From assembly GCA_900544365.1 (NCBI GenBank), contig UQVF01000005.1:1-64000 (forward strand): a stretch of DNA of 64,000 nt, read 5' to 3'. The DNA comes from an uncultured Veillonella sp. (GTDB taxonomy: Bacteria; Bacillota; Negativicutes; Veillonellales; Veillonellaceae). Positions 47,723 to 57,569 of this stretch are shown here, one piece after another. The notes under the pieces were generated by a model. It saw nothing but the letters and a program-made list of their open reading frames with translations, was not told the origin of the DNA and ran no database searches. The position numbers were made by a program, and so were the translations under genes. Position 1 is the stretch's first letter, and every line of letters begins with the position of its first letter.

Positions 47723-49036
47723 TTATACCTCCCCTAAAAATACTGTTAACAAACGATTTAACTCAATTTGATCATAGGTGCCCATCAGTTCACGTGCAGA
47801 ATGCATAGCTAACAGTGGTAAGCCTACATCCATAGTGCGCATCACCAGTTGTGCTGAAGAAATAGAACCTACTGTAGAACCACCTGGAATATCTGATCGA
47901 TTTACATAAATTTGATGCTTAATACCATGTGTTTCACACAAATCGGTCACAATGGCTTGTGCCACCGCATCTCCTGCATAGGACTGAGAGCTAGCGATTT
48001 TTAAAACTACACCACCATTCAAGATTGGGTAATTCGTAATATCATTTTTTTCACCATAATTAGGGTGATATCCGTGAGCCACATCAGAGGAAATCATGAA
48101 CCCTTTTGCAATATCCACTTCGCAGGATTCTTCTGTAAGTCCCAAAGCACGATACACACGACGCACTACATTTGGTAATAACAAGGAGGCGCCTCCTTGT
48201 TTTGTACGACTGCCTACCTCTTCGTGGTCAAATAAAAAGGCCATACGAATCCCTGTCGCATGTTGTTCATTTGCACTTATAATTCCTTGTAAACAAGCAT
48301 AACAAGACGTAAGATTATCTAATCGTGGAGCACTAATATATTCAGCATCAAATCCAACGGTTTCCACCGTATCCGTGTTGTATACCGTCAACTCATAGGA
48401 TAGAATATCTGTTGGTTCACAGCCGATATCTTCGGCTAACAAAGCTTTTAATACGGTCTTGTCGTCTTCATATTCCGTTCCAAGACCACGCATTAAAATA
48501 AGTGGTAACATTTCTTTTTGCTTGTTAAATGTTGCCTTTTCATTGACCGTACGATTCATATGGATCGCTAAACTAGGAATAGTAGCCACCGGCTTTGCTA
48601 TATCTACGTAGTGCGTCTCTAGGTCTAGACCCTCTCCTTTTGTCACGACTACACCAGCTAAGGACAAGGGGCGGTCAAACCAAGTATATTGAATAAGCCC
48701 ACCATAACTCTCTACATTGAGCTTACCATACCCTTTGTCCGTAATCATCGCATTTGGTTTCACACGGAACCCTGGAAAATCGGTATGGGCTGAAGCTATT
48801 CGTAATGTTTCTCTAGGGTTCTCTCCAATATGGAACGCTACTAAGGTTGTACCATATACGTCAATGACATAATCTCCTGCAGTTAAGTCCCATTCTTCAT
48901 CCATGGATAATGGCGTAAAGCCTTGTTCTTCTAGTCGGCGATAAGACTCCTCCACTGTATGATACGGTGATGTGGAGCTTTCAATATACTCAAAAAAGTC
49001 AGCATACATAGCTGTTACTTCATTCTGTTCACACAT
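47723..49036 (-). CDS. M18 family aminopeptidase
   Basis: The 437-residue zinc aminopeptidase has the family pattern ASAHTDFPGFRVKP near residue 80, LFDHEEVGSRTKQGG near 255, and SSDVAHGYHPNY and RSDIPGGSTVGSISS in the C-terminal third. These supply metal ligands and catalytic residues. It releases N-terminal, often acidic, residues from peptides in the cytosol. The ATG at 49036 follows AGGAGGAACT. The 18 residues upstream from a longer frame are poorly supported. Confidence 0.93.
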   Translation of the reverse strand: MCEQNEVTAMYADFFEYIESSTSPYHTVEESYRRLEEQGFTPLSMDEEWDLTAGDYVIDVYGTTLVAFHIGENPRETLRIASAHTDFPGFRVKPNAMITDKGYGKLNVESYGGLIQYTWFDRPLSLAGVVVTKGEGLDLETHYVDIAKPVATIPSLAIHMNRTVNEKATFNKQKEMLPLILMRGLGTEYEDDKTVLKALLAEDIGCEPTDILSYELTVYNTDTVETVGFDAEYISAPRLDNLTSCYACLQGIISANEQHATGIRMAFLFDHEEVGSRTKQGGASLLLPNVVRRVYRALGLTEESCEVDIAKGFMISSDVAHGYHPNYGEKNDITNYPILNGGVVLKIASSQSYAGDAVAQAIVTDLCETHGIKHQIYVNRSDIPGGSTVGSISSAQLVMRTMDVGLPLLAMHSARELMGTYDQIELNRLLTVFLGEV

Positions 49037-49092
49037 AGTTCCTCCTATGAAAAATACCATAGGTACAATGTACACTATGGTATTGTCCACGC

Positions 49093-49917
49093 TTACTCTG
49101 GTAAGCCTACTGATTCTAAATTTGTTGTTGTAATCGTTTCAATTTCACCAGCGTCGCACAATTCTGCTACTTTCGGATCGATTGGCAATCGACCTAGTAA
49201 CAATAAATTGTATTTTTTCAGTACTTCATCGATGTGACTTTCACCAAAGATTTTATAATCTTTTCCATTATCTGGGCAATGGAAGTACGCAAAGTTTTCT
49301 ACCACACCAATGATAGGCACTTGCATCATATCCGCCATTTTGACTGCTTTTTCCACAATCATGGACACTAAATCTTGCGGAGATGTGACCACAATGATAC
49401 CGTCCAATGGTAAAGATTGGAACACTGTCATCGCTACATCGCCCGTTCCAGGAGGCATATCTACGAATAAGTAATCTACATCACCCCACACTGTATCTGA
49501 GAAGAATTGTTTTACTACATTACCTACCACAGGGCCTCTCCAAAGGACTGGATCCGATTCATCATCTAATAGTAAATTCACAGACATAACTTTTATGCCG
49601 TTTTTAGACACGATAGGATACATTAGTTTTCCATCATCACTCCGCACTTTGTCTTTCAAGCCAAACACTTTTGGAATAGATGGACCTGTAATATCTCCAT
49701 CAAGAATACCTACAGATTTACCCTTACGAGACTGGCTGACTGCCATTAAACTTGTGACTAAGGATTTACCAACACCGCCCTTACCGGATACAATGCCGAT
49801 CACCTTTTTCACATGACTTCTATCATTTGTTTTTACTGTTAAATCAACTGGTTGTTGTGTGCCGCATCCACCAGAGGAAGCGCATCCGCTGCAACCGCCG
49901 TTATCTCCACATGCCAT
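49093..49917 (-). CDS. Mrp/NBP35-type iron-sulphur cluster carrier ATPase
   Basis: The 274-residue P-loop ATPase has Walker A SGKGGVGKS near residue 42, DMPPGTGDV (Walker B region) and an N-terminal cysteine-rich segment (CGDNGGCSGCASSGGCG) that may hold a cluster as in NBP35. These proteins transfer Fe-S clusters to apo-proteins. The typical C-terminal CxxC is not evident in the last residues; the only C-terminal Cys I see are in YFHCPD and ELCDAG. The ATG at 49917 has AGAAGG upstream. Confidence 0.9.
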   Translation of the reverse strand: MACGDNGGCSGCASSGGCGTQQPVDLTVKTNDRSHVKKVIGIVSGKGGVGKSLVTSLMAVSQSRKGKSVGILDGDITGPSIPKVFGLKDKVRSDDGKLMYPIVSKNGIKVMSVNLLLDDESDPVLWRGPVVGNVVKQFFSDTVWGDVDYLFVDMPPGTGDVAMTVFQSLPLDGIIVVTSPQDLVSMIVEKAVKMADMMQVPIIGVVENFAYFHCPDNGKDYKIFGESHIDEVLKKYNLLLLGRLPIDPKVAELCDAGEIETITTTNLESVGLPE

Positions 49918-50123
49918 AATAAACCTTCTTTCTATATGTATGAAAGTCTTAAGAACTTTCCCTACCAATACAAGTACTGCTATTCACTCCTGTGAACACA
50001 TGCTATATCCTATATGTTTATAGGTATATTTGTATTATAACATAGGATACAGAAATTTTGTAAAAATATAACTATTTTTTTCAATATAGAATAATAGATT
50101 ACTGTTATTATTACGAACTATTT

Positions 50124-51317
50124 CTATTCCCCACAATACTCACGTGTCAACTCTCCAATGATTTGCATACCTTTACGAATATCATCTATGGATGGCACAG
50201 TATAACTCAAACGGAAATGTTGTCCATATTGTACTCCATCTGCTGCAAAGGCTCCACTTTTTACGATACCTACTTTACGAGCAATAGCCTCTTCAAAGAA
50301 GGCATCACAATCTACGTGGTCTGGTAAAGTCATCCATACAAACATCCCCCCAGTAGGTTCAGTTAAATGCACCTGGGAGCTACCATATTCACGGAATGTA
50401 TCCAGCATGACACGGCATTTTTCTTGATATACCTTACACACTTTTTGGATCTGCTCATCATAATCGATATGTTCTAACAAATGGCTTACTACACGTTGTG
50501 TGACTAGTGGCATTTGTCCATCGCAATTATTCTTCATCACTTGAATAGCTTGAATCACTTCACTCGGACCATATAAGAATCCTACTCGTAAGCCTGCAGA
50601 AATCGTTTTAGAATAGGACCCTGCATAGAGCACACGATTATCCGTATCCATTTCTTTGAATGTAGGTACTCGTTCACCAGCAAAACGAATTTCACCATAG
50701 GGATCATCTTCATAAATGAACAAATCGTAAGCTCTCGCAATTTCATAAATCGCTTTTCGACGTTCTAATGGCATGGTAATACCCGTAGGATTTTGAAAGT
50801 TTGGAATCAAATAAATATATTTACCCTTTCCAGATTTTGCCGCTTCTTTTAAGGCTTCTGGAATCATGCCATCCCCATCCATAGGAATGCCCACGGCTTT
50901 GGCACCTACACTGCGCACTGCGTTGATTGCACTTGTGAAAGTATACGCATCCATGTACACTTCATCCCCCGCATCACACACAGTACGTGGTACTAGCCCT
51001 AAGTCTTGACCTGCCCCGATGGACAATAACAACTGTTGGTTCTCTGTAGGCATGTGGTGAACATGTACTAAACGATGCAATGTTTGCTCTGCTAACTTCG
51101 CATCTCCTTGCATAGGACCATATTGTAAAATTTCTAGAGGATTCGTATGTACAATATAATCAAAAGCCTCTTGGATTTCTTCTACAGGAACCACTTCACC
51201 CGCTGGATTTCCTATACCAAAACTGATGAACCCAGGAATCCCTGCGCCACGTTCAAATACATCTCGAATGAAATTAGGTCCCTTACTTATGGACCTTTCT
51301 GGCAATTTGAATACCAT
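50124..51317 (-). CDS. PLP-dependent class I/II aminotransferase
   Basis: The 397-residue fold-type I enzyme has the PLP-binding Lys in YAGSYSKTISAGLRVGF near residue 240, the IPNFQNPTG motif near 175 and the EDDPYGEIRF motif. It resembles the 2-aminoadipate/aromatic aminotransferase group (LysN/ARO8-like), but substrate cannot be decided. The ATG at 51317 has AGGAG nine bases upstream. A GTG at 51326 is too close to the site. Confidence 0.9.
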   Translation of the reverse strand: MVFKLPERSISKGPNFIRDVFERGAGIPGFISFGIGNPAGEVVPVEEIQEAFDYIVHTNPLEILQYGPMQGDAKLAEQTLHRLVHVHHMPTENQQLLLSIGAGQDLGLVPRTVCDAGDEVYMDAYTFTSAINAVRSVGAKAVGIPMDGDGMIPEALKEAAKSGKGKYIYLIPNFQNPTGITMPLERRKAIYEIARAYDLFIYEDDPYGEIRFAGERVPTFKEMDTDNRVLYAGSYSKTISAGLRVGFLYGPSEVIQAIQVMKNNCDGQMPLVTQRVVSHLLEHIDYDEQIQKVCKVYQEKCRVMLDTFREYGSSQVHLTEPTGGMFVWMTLPDHVDCDAFFEEAIARKVGIVKSGAFAADGVQYGQHFRLSYTVPSIDDIRKGMQIIGELTREYCGE

Positions 51318-51381
51318 AAGAATCACTCCTTTTATATTTTATAAGTACATAAATAGTCTTCACACTATTTTCCTCACTGAT

Positions 51382-51417
51382 ATGATAAACAGGAGCAACA
51401 GAGTTGCTCCTGTTTTT
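51382..51417. terminator. Terminator-like hairpin between pycA and the aminotransferase gene
   Basis: An 11-bp perfect stem (ACAGGAGCAAC/GTTGCTCCTGT) with a three-base loop has TTTTT on the plus side and TTTAT on the minus side. It probably ends pycA transcription. Confidence 0.65.
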
Positions 51418-51601
51418 GTATATCGTATGATATACCCTACCGCATATTTACACTATAACTTGCGATATATCTGTCATTTATCTGCGGTACATCTATGGCA
51501 TATCTTGTCAGTAATACTAAGTCACCTATGTATGATACATCTACATAAAGCCTACTAGCCCCATGACTTCTAGCATACTGATACAACATGCATTGTATCG
51601 A

Positions 51602-54600
51602 TTAGTTGGCTACATGCGCTTGTTCTTCAATAGTTAACAAGCAATCGCCACTTTCAATACGGCTACCTTCTCGAACATGGATTACACCTACCACACCAGA
51701 TACTGGGGCTGTAATAGTTGTTTCCATCTTCATCGCTTCCGTTACCACAAGGGCATCTCCTTTTTTCACAGCTTGACCCACTTGTGCAACGATTTTTACC
51801 ACAGAGCCAGATAAGGTAGCACCTACTTCACCTGGTTTTGTTGGGTCCACTTTATGACGAACTACACCTGTTGTTTTAATGTGTTTATCATGAATTTTAA
51901 TCGTTCTAGGTTGACCATTTAACTCGAACAATACGTGGCGAGTACCATCTTCATCAGCTTCACTCATCTGAATATACTTGATAACCAAAGTTTTACCTTG
52001 TTCAATAGTAACTTCTACAGTTTCACCACGTTTCATACCGAAGAAGAAAGTCGGTGTATCTAGTACACTCACATCGGAATAGTCACGTTTGAATGCACTG
52101 TAGTCATCAAAGACTTTTGCATATAAGCAATGAGCAATTACATCTTCATCGGTAGTGCCTGCACCTTTTTCAGCCAATTCTTTACGAACCGCTTCAAAGT
52201 CAACAGCTGGAAGTGTCGTCCCAGGTCGACCATCCAATGGTTTTTCACCTTTTAAAATGATTTGTTGCAACCGTTCAGGGAACCCCAAATACGGCGTACC
52301 AATGTACCCTTTGAAGAATTCTACCACAGATTGTGGGAAATCCAAGGTATCACCTCGATCGTAGATATCTTGCTCTGTCAAATTATTTTGTACCATGAAC
52401 AAAGTCATATCTCCTACCACTTTAGAAGATGGTGTTACTTTGATGATATCCCCAAATAACATGCTTACTTCATGATATACACGCTTAATATCTTCCCAAC
52501 GTTCACCAAGGCCAACACTTTTTGCTTGTTGTTGCAAGTTAGAATATTGTCCACCAGGCATTTCATGTTTGTATACAGTTGTATTTGGATAAGAAGATGT
52601 ATGATCTACCCCTTTGTAGTATGGACGAATAGAACCAAAGTAGTTGGATGCTTCTTCCATATAGTCTACATTCATAGTTGGTTGACGATCGTGACCAGTC
52701 AAACCATAGTACATGGAGCTCATGCTAGGTTGACTTGTACCATTGGCAAAAGCAGAGTATGCTAAGTCGATAATATCTACTCCCGCATCGACAGCACGAC
52801 CGTACGAATAAATCGCATTGCCAGAGCCTTCATGAGTATGTAAATGAATTGGTAAATCTACTGCATCTTTTAAAGCGCTTACTAAATTGTACGCCGCCTG
52901 AGGTTTTAATAAACCAGCCATGTCTTTAATAGCCAAAATATTAGCCCCAGCTGCTGCCAATTCTTTACCCATATTCACATAATACGCCAAGTTATATTTA
53001 TCACGGCGAGGGTCTAAAATATCCCCTGTATAGCATAAGGCAACTTCTGCTACTTTACCTTGATTACGCACTTCATCGATGGCTACTTTCATATTATCTA
53101 AGCTATTTAAGCTGTCGAAAATACGGAATACATCGATACCATTTTTCCCCGCTAATCGGATAAATTCACGCACTACATTGTCAGCATAGCTTGTATATCC
53201 AACAGCATTGGAACCACGAAGTAACATTTGTAACAAGATATTTGGCACTTGTTCACGGAACATACGTAATCGTTCCCATGGATCTTCGTGTAAGAAACGA
53301 TACGCCACATCAAATGTTGCACCACCCCAACATTCTAGGGAGAACAAATTAGGTAAGCCTTTCGCCACACGACCCGCTACACGAGCCATATCAGCCGTAC
53401 GCAAACGAGTAGCGAACAAGGACTGATGCGCATCACGCCATGTTGTATCTGTGAACAATACTTTTGGTTGCTCTTGCACCCATTTAGAGAACTTTTCTGG
53501 TCCTAATTCATCTAATTTTTGTTTTGTACCAGCTACTGGTACACCAGCTACATTGGATGGCATAATGATAGGTTCAAACGTTGGTACTTCTTCTTTATGA
53601 CCATTGTAACCATTCACAGTTACATCGGCGATGTAACGAAGCAGTTTTGTACCTCTATCTTTATCTTTTTTCAAATTAAACAATTCTGGATGTTCGTCGA
53701 TGAAATGAACATTGTAATCCCCAGATTGGAACACTTCATGTTCTAATACATTCACTAAGAAGTGCACATTCGTTTTTACACCACGAATACGGAACTCTCG
53801 TAAACAACGTAGCATTTTACGGATCGTTTCTTCAGTCGTCAATGCCCAAGATGTAGCTTTTACCAACAAGGAATCATAATATGGTGTAATAACGGCACCT
53901 GTGAAAGCATTACCACCATCCAAACGAATACCGAAACCACCAGAGCTACGGTAGGTAATCAATTTACCTGTGTCTGGCATAAAGTTGTTATTTGGATCTT
54001 CTGTGGTAATACGGCATTGGATAGCTACCCCTTCACAACGAATATTCTCTTGTGCAGGAATGGCTACCGCTTCATCGTGCAATGCATGACCTTCGGCAAT
54101 GCGAATTTGTGTGTGAACAATATCGATGCCTGTAATCATTTCTGTTACTGTATGTTCTACTTGAATACGAGGGTTCACTTCAATGAAATAGAAGTTTCCA
54201 TCTCCAGTTACCAAAAATTCTACCGTACCAGCACTGACATAATTCACGTGTTTCATAATTTTCACAGCCGCTGCACAAATACGGTCACGCAAATCACGAG
54301 ACAAGGCAAACGCTGGCGCTACTTCTACTACTTTTTGATGGCGACGTTGAATAGAGCAATCCCGTTCATGCAAATGTACGATATTACCATGTTCGTCACC
54401 GATAATTTGTACTTCGATATGTTTTGGTTCTACAATTAATTTTTCTACGTATACATCATCATCACCAAAAGCCATTTTTGCTTCCGATTTTGCTCGATCA
54501 TAAGCATCGCGAAGTTCTTCATATTTTGTCACTTCACGCATACCACGACCGCCACCGCCATTAACAGCTTTGATCATCAATGGATAGCCATATTTCTCAG

Positions 54601-55054
54601 CAAATGCTTCTAACTCTGCAAAGTCTTTTAATGGCCCATCACTGCCAGGAATCATCGGTATATCTGCTTTTTTAGCTTGAATACGAGCATTTACTTTGTC
54701 TCCGAACATCACTAAATGTTCTACTTTAGGACCGATGAACGTAATCCCTTCTTCTTCGCAACGTTGTGCAAAATGTGCATTTTCAGATAAGAACCCATAC
54801 CCTGGATGGATCGCATCAACGTCATGTTCCTTAGCAATACGAATAATATCTTCAATATCTAAGTATGCATCTACTGGTTTTTTACCTTCCCCTACTAAAT
54901 AGGATTCATCCGCTTGATTGCGATGTAATGAAAGTGCATCTTCGTTAGAATAAATAGCCACTGTGCGAATGCCCATTTCGTTACATGCACGAAGCACACG
55001 AATAGCGATTTCACCACGATTTGCTACTAATAGCGAGCGTATTTGTTTCATCAT
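51602..55054 (-). CDS. pycA: Pyruvate carboxylase
   Basis: The 1150-residue single-chain enzyme makes oxaloacetate from pyruvate and bicarbonate. The biotin carboxylase domain occupies about 1-455 (GGGGRGMR ATP-binding loop near 167), the carboxyltransferase domain about 530-805 (TTWRDAHQSLFATRLRT, LHTHEGSGN), then the conserved PYC domain, and the biotinyl domain at the end with the biotinylated Lys in TEAMKMET. In fermentative Negativicutes it would feed the succinate/propionate route; this is inferred. Two adjacent ATGs follow GAGGAGGG. Confidence 0.97.
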   Translation of the reverse strand: MMKQIRSLLVANRGEIAIRVLRACNEMGIRTVAIYSNEDALSLHRNQADESYLVGEGKKPVDAYLDIEDIIRIAKEHDVDAIHPGYGFLSENAHFAQRCEEEGITFIGPKVEHLVMFGDKVNARIQAKKADIPMIPGSDGPLKDFAELEAFAEKYGYPLMIKAVNGGGGRGMREVTKYEELRDAYDRAKSEAKMAFGDDDVYVEKLIVEPKHIEVQIIGDEHGNIVHLHERDCSIQRRHQKVVEVAPAFALSRDLRDRICAAAVKIMKHVNYVSAGTVEFLVTGDGNFYFIEVNPRIQVEHTVTEMITGIDIVHTQIRIAEGHALHDEAVAIPAQENIRCEGVAIQCRITTEDPNNNFMPDTGKLITYRSSGGFGIRLDGGNAFTGAVITPYYDSLLVKATSWALTTEETIRKMLRCLREFRIRGVKTNVHFLVNVLEHEVFQSGDYNVHFIDEHPELFNLKKDKDRGTKLLRYIADVTVNGYNGHKEEVPTFEPIIMPSNVAGVPVAGTKQKLDELGPEKFSKWVQEQPKVLFTDTTWRDAHQSLFATRLRTADMARVAGRVAKGLPNLFSLECWGGATFDVAYRFLHEDPWERLRMFREQVPNILLQMLLRGSNAVGYTSYADNVVREFIRLAGKNGIDVFRIFDSLNSLDNMKVAIDEVRNQGKVAEVALCYTGDILDPRRDKYNLAYYVNMGKELAAAGANILAIKDMAGLLKPQAAYNLVSALKDAVDLPIHLHTHEGSGNAIYSYGRAVDAGVDIIDLAYSAFANGTSQPSMSSMYYGLTGHDRQPTMNVDYMEEASNYFGSIRPYYKGVDHTSSYPNTTVYKHEMPGGQYSNLQQQAKSVGLGERWEDIKRVYHEVSMLFGDIIKVTPSSKVVGDMTLFMVQNNLTEQDIYDRGDTLDFPQSVVEFFKGYIGTPYLGFPERLQQIILKGEKPLDGRPGTTLPAVDFEAVRKELAEKGAGTTDEDVIAHCLYAKVFDDYSAFKRDYSDVSVLDTPTFFFGMKRGETVEVTIEQGKTLVIKYIQMSEADEDGTRHVLFELNGQPRTIKIHDKHIKTTGVVRHKVDPTKPGEVGATLSGSVVKIVAQVGQAVKKGDALVVTEAMKMETTITAPVSGVVGVIHVREGSRIESGDCLLTIEEQAHVAN

Positions 55055-55193
55055 AATCCCTCCTCAACTTTGCATATTCCAGTATTACTACCATTTGGAA
55101 TAGACATTTGTATACTTCATTATACTCCTAAACGTTGAAATTAGCTAGATATAAACATAGGTTATACATAATACAATTAGCCGTTATACGTAT

Positions 55194-57569
55194 TTATCTA
55201 ACAATACAACGAATCACTTCATCTCTAAAGACTAGATCTTTACATCTCGGTACATGGGGCGATACCGTACTAATCAAACCTTTAGACTTATAGAAAATAT
55301 TTAGTACTGTACTTTGATGATGTCTTGTAAAGGTCACCCGTAAACAAAATTGTAAAGACTGTATCTCCATAATTTGTATATGATGTGGCTTTAATTTTTC
55401 CTCAAGGCCTTGCATATAGTCTTTTAAGAAGTATTCATATTCTGGTGGATATACAAAAGTATCCACTACACTAATATCTTCTAACCCACTTTCTTGACTC
55501 TCTATAGTTGCTCCATCAACATTTTCTATAGTTACCATTCCATGTATCGTCACAGGAGCTACTTGCTCTATAGTAGACTTTCCTATCAGTGTGGCTAATC
55601 TATCTACCACGGTCCGATCTGAAATTGAATCTATGTAGTTCACTCTTGAAACTTTTCCCTTACCATTGTAATACACAGATATTCTACTTTCCCAATCATG
55701 TACTTTTAAAGTAACAATGACTTGGTATGTATGATCGATGACAGCCGTAACCATACAAGGAATATCACCAAGAACGCCAAGTATATGCTTAACAATTTGT
55801 TGGGCTTGTGTGCTCATACTATTCCAATCACATGTAAGTCGTGACGGTATCAACTCCTGCGGCACTTCTAATTGTTGTGAGCACTTTGTATGATTAAATT
55901 CTACAGTAGTAGTTTCAGCTGAGGACGACACTATTCCAGTAGCCTCTGATTCTAAAAGAGGATCTTTCCTTTGTATAGACTGCGTTTGAGGTTGGATATA
56001 AGTTTTTATATTTCCATCCATAGTTAAACCACTAGGCAAGTCAACTAAATATAACTTACCCGAACTCCGTGTGATTCCAGTATAAAACCATTGGAATGTT
56101 TCTCGATTACGATATCCACGATTTAAGTTACAATCTAAAAAGACCGTATCCCACTCACTACCTTGAGCCTTATGACAGGTGATGGCATATCCATATTTTA
56201 CTTGTAGAGCGTTAATATATTGATCCGTTAAAAATAATTCTTGTAATTTTTGTTTATATTCACTTTTACTGCCTTTTTTTGCCTCTTGAATCGCTGCAGA
56301 GTTCCGAATTTTAAAGTCTCTAAAGAGTGCCTTCAGTTCCAACTTTGACAAACTACGTTCATTTGATGTTAGCAAGTTTTCCATAATTAACACATTATGC
56401 CGCTCTTCGTTAACTTCAATCATAGCTTTTCTAAAATATAAGCGTATAATTTCTGTTTCCATTGTAACATCCCTAACAATTTGTTGCCCTACTTCAGCAA
56501 CCTTAACAAAGTCACCATTCATCAAATATTCATCACCTACTTTGACATTTCTTGTTAATAGCAAGCGATCCTCTTTTGTTAGCTCTTGTTGATGTGGAAA
56601 TAATTGTTCTCTTATTAAGCGATTATAGATATCTACCGAGGCATTTGAATAGGCGATTACCATAACTTTATCTAATCCTTCTTCACATATATGCTTCATA
56701 TATGTAGAAATAAAGTCTTTATGCTGAATCTTTTTTACATCCTTAGGATGCTCCTCTAACTTTAATTCATTAAATCTATTTACTTGTAATTTATCTCGCA
56801 GGTAAGTGGCAACTTTCAACACCCCACTGTCTGCTTTTTGTCGAACTACCGTTTCTAAGGCATATGTTTGTATTGCATCACGATTTTTCAAGTAAGGGCA
56901 CTCAGCATAAATACTATCTACATCTAATGCAGGAGAGTAGTTCATCCCTACAGGCGGTAACTGATAGCTATCACCAACAAAAATTATCTTTCTATTATTT
57001 TCTTTATAATTTAGATTAATAAACTCCAATAAATCATTTAACAATTTACCTGAACCAAATTGTACAGTTTCATTATCAACTTCTACACTGCCTATCAAGG
57101 AGCTTTCATCAATAATATATACCGCATCCACATCATCTTCATTAAATAATAAACGAAAATGCACAACTAAATCTGGTTCCCCAACTACCTGAGCCTCTAA
57201 AAAGTCATCTTTAATTTGCCTCTTTTTTTCCTCTATTTCTTCTAACTCTTTAAACTTATAAATATGTCTATGAATCGTAAACGCCTCATATTGACTCTTT
57301 GTCGATAAGACCTTAGCCGCCTTACCTGTAGGCGCCAATAGCTTAACAGTTCTTTTACTGTTACAAATATATCGAGCCACACCATTCATCAAAAAGGTTT
57401 TACCGGAGCCAGCGCAACCTTGTAATATAAATACTCTTTTTGTATCATCATTTAAAAATTTAGAAATCGCTCGTACGAATCCTAACTGATCATCATTTAG
57501 TACATACCCACTATACTCCCTTAATAAGGCATTATATTGTACTTCTTCATTATATATTGTTACGTCCAT
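55194..57569 (-). CDS. Superfamily 1 (RecD/Pif1-like) helicase with C-terminal extension
   Basis: The 791-residue protein has Walker A GCAGSGKT (residues 51-58), Walker B IIDESS (about 152-157), VGDSYQLPPVG (motif III-like, near 205), and UvrD_C_2-type motifs YGYAITCHKAQGSEWD and FYTGITRSSGKLYLVD near 470-530. The last 250 residues have no domain that I recognise. The ATG overlaps the end of the upstream CARF-HEPN gene by 20 bases, and its AGAGGAGTATT site lies inside that gene, so translation is coupled. The role is inferred to be DNA or RNA remodelling within a defence module. Confidence 0.85.
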   Translation of the reverse strand: MDVTIYNEEVQYNALLREYSGYVLNDDQLGFVRAISKFLNDDTKRVFILQGCAGSGKTFLMNGVARYICNSKRTVKLLAPTGKAAKVLSTKSQYEAFTIHRHIYKFKELEEIEEKKRQIKDDFLEAQVVGEPDLVVHFRLLFNEDDVDAVYIIDESSLIGSVEVDNETVQFGSGKLLNDLLEFINLNYKENNRKIIFVGDSYQLPPVGMNYSPALDVDSIYAECPYLKNRDAIQTYALETVVRQKADSGVLKVATYLRDKLQVNRFNELKLEEHPKDVKKIQHKDFISTYMKHICEEGLDKVMVIAYSNASVDIYNRLIREQLFPHQQELTKEDRLLLTRNVKVGDEYLMNGDFVKVAEVGQQIVRDVTMETEIIRLYFRKAMIEVNEERHNVLIMENLLTSNERSLSKLELKALFRDFKIRNSAAIQEAKKGSKSEYKQKLQELFLTDQYINALQVKYGYAITCHKAQGSEWDTVFLDCNLNRGYRNRETFQWFYTGITRSSGKLYLVDLPSGLTMDGNIKTYIQPQTQSIQRKDPLLESEATGIVSSSAETTTVEFNHTKCSQQLEVPQELIPSRLTCDWNSMSTQAQQIVKHILGVLGDIPCMVTAVIDHTYQVIVTLKVHDWESRISVYYNGKGKVSRVNYIDSISDRTVVDRLATLIGKSTIEQVAPVTIHGMVTIENVDGATIESQESGLEDISVVDTFVYPPEYEYFLKDYMQGLEEKLKPHHIQIMEIQSLQFCLRVTFTRHHQSTVLNIFYKSKGLISTVSPHVPRCKDLVFRDEVIRCIVR

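Noticed and set aside
51581..51601. GATACAA/TTGTATC hairpin just after the pycA stop
   Set aside because: Short stem without a T run. The stronger hairpin at 51382-51417 is the better terminator.
55194..57569. Helicase as a RecBCD RecD subunit
   Set aside because: No recB or recC neighbours, and the C-terminal extension and coupling to a CARF-HEPN gene argue for a separate role.
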